A DNA stretch of 33,491 nt from a virus: positions 3,021-36,511 of IMG/VR virus record IMGVR_UViG_3300030202_000629; one strand, 5' to 3'. Position numbers and translations under genes: made by a program. This document shows, piece by piece, positions 32,571 to 33,491 of the stretch (positions within the stretch are counted from its first letter, which is position 1; each line of letters opens with the position of its first letter). The notes under the pieces are model-generated. The model ran no database searches. It saw only the letters and a program-made list of their open reading frames with translations, and was not told the origin of the DNA.

Positions 32571-32835
32571 TATATTAATTATGTATCTTGAAGATGACCT
32601 CGACAGAGCTTATCGGATAGACTGTAAAATGCGTTCAAAAGTAGACATACCGTGGATTAAACGTGAAGAGTTTAGAAACGTCTATGAAGAATTACTAGGT
32701 GCGCATTTAAAGGGTGTGCCTGACATGCCATTAGAATTAGCTATGCAATCAGTAGAAGAAATTTTATCGAATGAAAGCATACGCTTTAACAAAGAGGAAC
32801 TAAAAGAGAAAACAAATGAAACTAAACTTACTTAA
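32557..32835 (+). CDS. small acidic hypothetical protein (92 aa)
   Basis: The product is charged and soluble; YLEDDLDRAYRIDCK and LELAMQSVEEILSNE are helical. No family is recognised. The start is uncertain: TTG at 32557 has GGAG 7 nt upstream and overlaps the lysozyme by 14 bases, while the ATG at 32581 has weaker support. The 3' end overlaps the holin gene by 20 bases. Position in the lysis block suggests a lysis regulator, but no evidence shows that. Confidence 0.45.
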   Translation: MLTDDILIMYLEDDLDRAYRIDCKMRSKVDIPWIKREEFRNVYEELLGAHLKGVPDMPLELAMQSVEEILSNESIRFNKEELKEKTNETKLT

Positions 32836-33310
32836 AAATGTGAAAAATATTATAGGTGCAGTAGCTCCTACAATCGGAACAGCTCTAGGTGGACCAATGG
32901 GTTCGATGGCTGCAAACATGGTAGCTGATGCTCTTGGATGTGAGCCAACACCTAAGAAAATAGAAGCAGCAGTACAAGCTGCAACACCTGAACAGTTAGC
33001 AGAACTTAAAAAGATTGACAAAGACTTTGAAGTTAGGATGAAGGAACTAGATGTTGATCTATACGCACTAGAAACTGCAGACATACAAGATGCAAGAGGA
33101 AAGTTCTCTAAGGATTGGACTTCTCGTATCATGGGTATAGCTGTTGTTGGTGGCTTTATGGGTTATATATTCCTAGTCACGCTCCAACCTCCAGAGCAAA
33201 ACTCAGAAGCGTTGATCAACTTAGTTCTCGGCTACCTTGGAGGACTTGCAAGTGCCGTAATCAGCTTTTACTTTGGAGCAAGCAACACAAAGGATAAAGA
33301 TAATGACTAA
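32816..33310 (+). CDS. holin, 3TM gene-transfer-release type (164 aa)
   Basis: Holins open the inner membrane to release the lysozyme. A hydrophobic N-terminal segment (IIGAVAPTIGTALGGPMGSM, about 12-31), a charged helical stretch and two C-terminal membrane helices (about 104-122 and 132-154), ending ISFYFGASNTK, match the 3TM holin family named for gene-transfer-agent release, whose hallmark is the C-terminal FYFGSS-like motif. KDARGK-like QDARGKFSKDWTSR before the helix is also usual. It follows the lysozyme and an overlapping small gene. Confidence 0.75.
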   Translation: MKLNLLKNVKNIIGAVAPTIGTALGGPMGSMAANMVADALGCEPTPKKIEAAVQAATPEQLAELKKIDKDFEVRMKELDVDLYALETADIQDARGKFSKDWTSRIMGIAVVGGFMGYIFLVTLQPPEQNSEALINLVLGYLGGLASAVISFYFGASNTKDKDND

Positions 33311-33491
33311 TATAAATCACACACCTCAGTACAAAGCTTTGAAAGCTGTATACAAAGGTGAAATAGCTAAAGCAGAAGCAAACCTATCTGTATACTTTAG
33401 GAATAGTGTAGGTGTAGGAGAACACGCAGACATTGTAGAAGTTATGGATGAACAACTAGATAAACTTGCACAAGCTAAAGATAAACTAGCA
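33303..33491 (+). CDS. hypothetical protein, truncated by the window edge
   Basis: The frame from ATG 33303 has 63 codons with no stop before the window ends. The sequence (MTNINHTPQYKALKAVYKGE, later GEHADIVEVMDEQLDKLAQ) is charged and helical with no recognised family. It overlaps the holin stop by 8 bases. It probably continues the lysis operon. Confidence 0.55.
   Translation, partial: MTNINHTPQYKALKAVYKGEIAKAEANLSVYFRNSVGVGEHADIVEVMDEQLDKLAQAKDKLA

Overview
This is most of the structural and lysis half of a tailed double-stranded DNA phage, cut at both window edges. Genome style is AT-rich with tightly packed genes. One long rightward block (about 2.33 kb to the right edge) encodes packaging, head, connector, fibre, ejection and lysis proteins. 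A short leftward block (about 0.08 to 1.5 kb) encodes small unrecognised proteins. There is no tape measure, sheath or tail-tube gene. Instead the order is portal, scaffold, capsid, connector and nozzle, fibres, then five large internal or ejection-type proteins. That order suggests a short-tailed (podovirus-type) particle. Gly-Gly motifs, ELNILDG fibre repeats and Thr-rich fibre proteins are features I associate with marine phages. Two regulatory signals point to a gammaproteobacterial-type host: LexA/SOS boxes of the CTG-N10-CAG class, and an rRNA-operon-like boxA.

Layout. 1-80: left edge, no supported gene. 80-1476: four leftward genes, with a strong leftward terminator, a GGAGAC-type hexamer repeat placed as a Shine-Dalgarno tract, three copies of a 23-bp dyad motif, and 36-bp inverted repeats around the 213-residue gene. 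1477-2365: a control region of about 0.9 kb with boxA, a long dyad, two abutting SOS boxes, and two back-to-back consensus sigma70 promoters. 2366-7036: small terminase, two small proteins, large terminase, portal. 7061-10111: a lysine- and methionine-rich protein, a leader with three repeats, scaffold, major capsid protein, terminator. 10192-13335: capsid or decoration protein, small basic protein, connector, nozzle. 13339-17004: two repetitive fibre proteins. 17010-19736: two tiny coiled-coil genes, a 2-oxoglutarate/Fe(II) oxygenase-like gene, two glycosyltransferase-like genes, a membrane/coiled-coil protein. 19745-32156: five large ejection or virion proteins, the last 1850 residues long with transglycosylase-like and ADP-ribosyltransferase-like segments. 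32160-33491: lysozyme, a small acidic protein, a three-TM-type holin, and a truncated gene.

How it works together (inference). The rightward promoter at 2327-2355 fires into the late operon, and a terminator after the capsid gene probably tunes capsid against downstream dosage. The leftward block looks like an SOS-linked and possibly antiterminated early or accessory operon. The points most worth checking are the control region, the fibre-plus-sugar/hydroxylation cassette, and the multidomain ejection protein. No integrase, replication, tRNA or CRISPR feature is visible.
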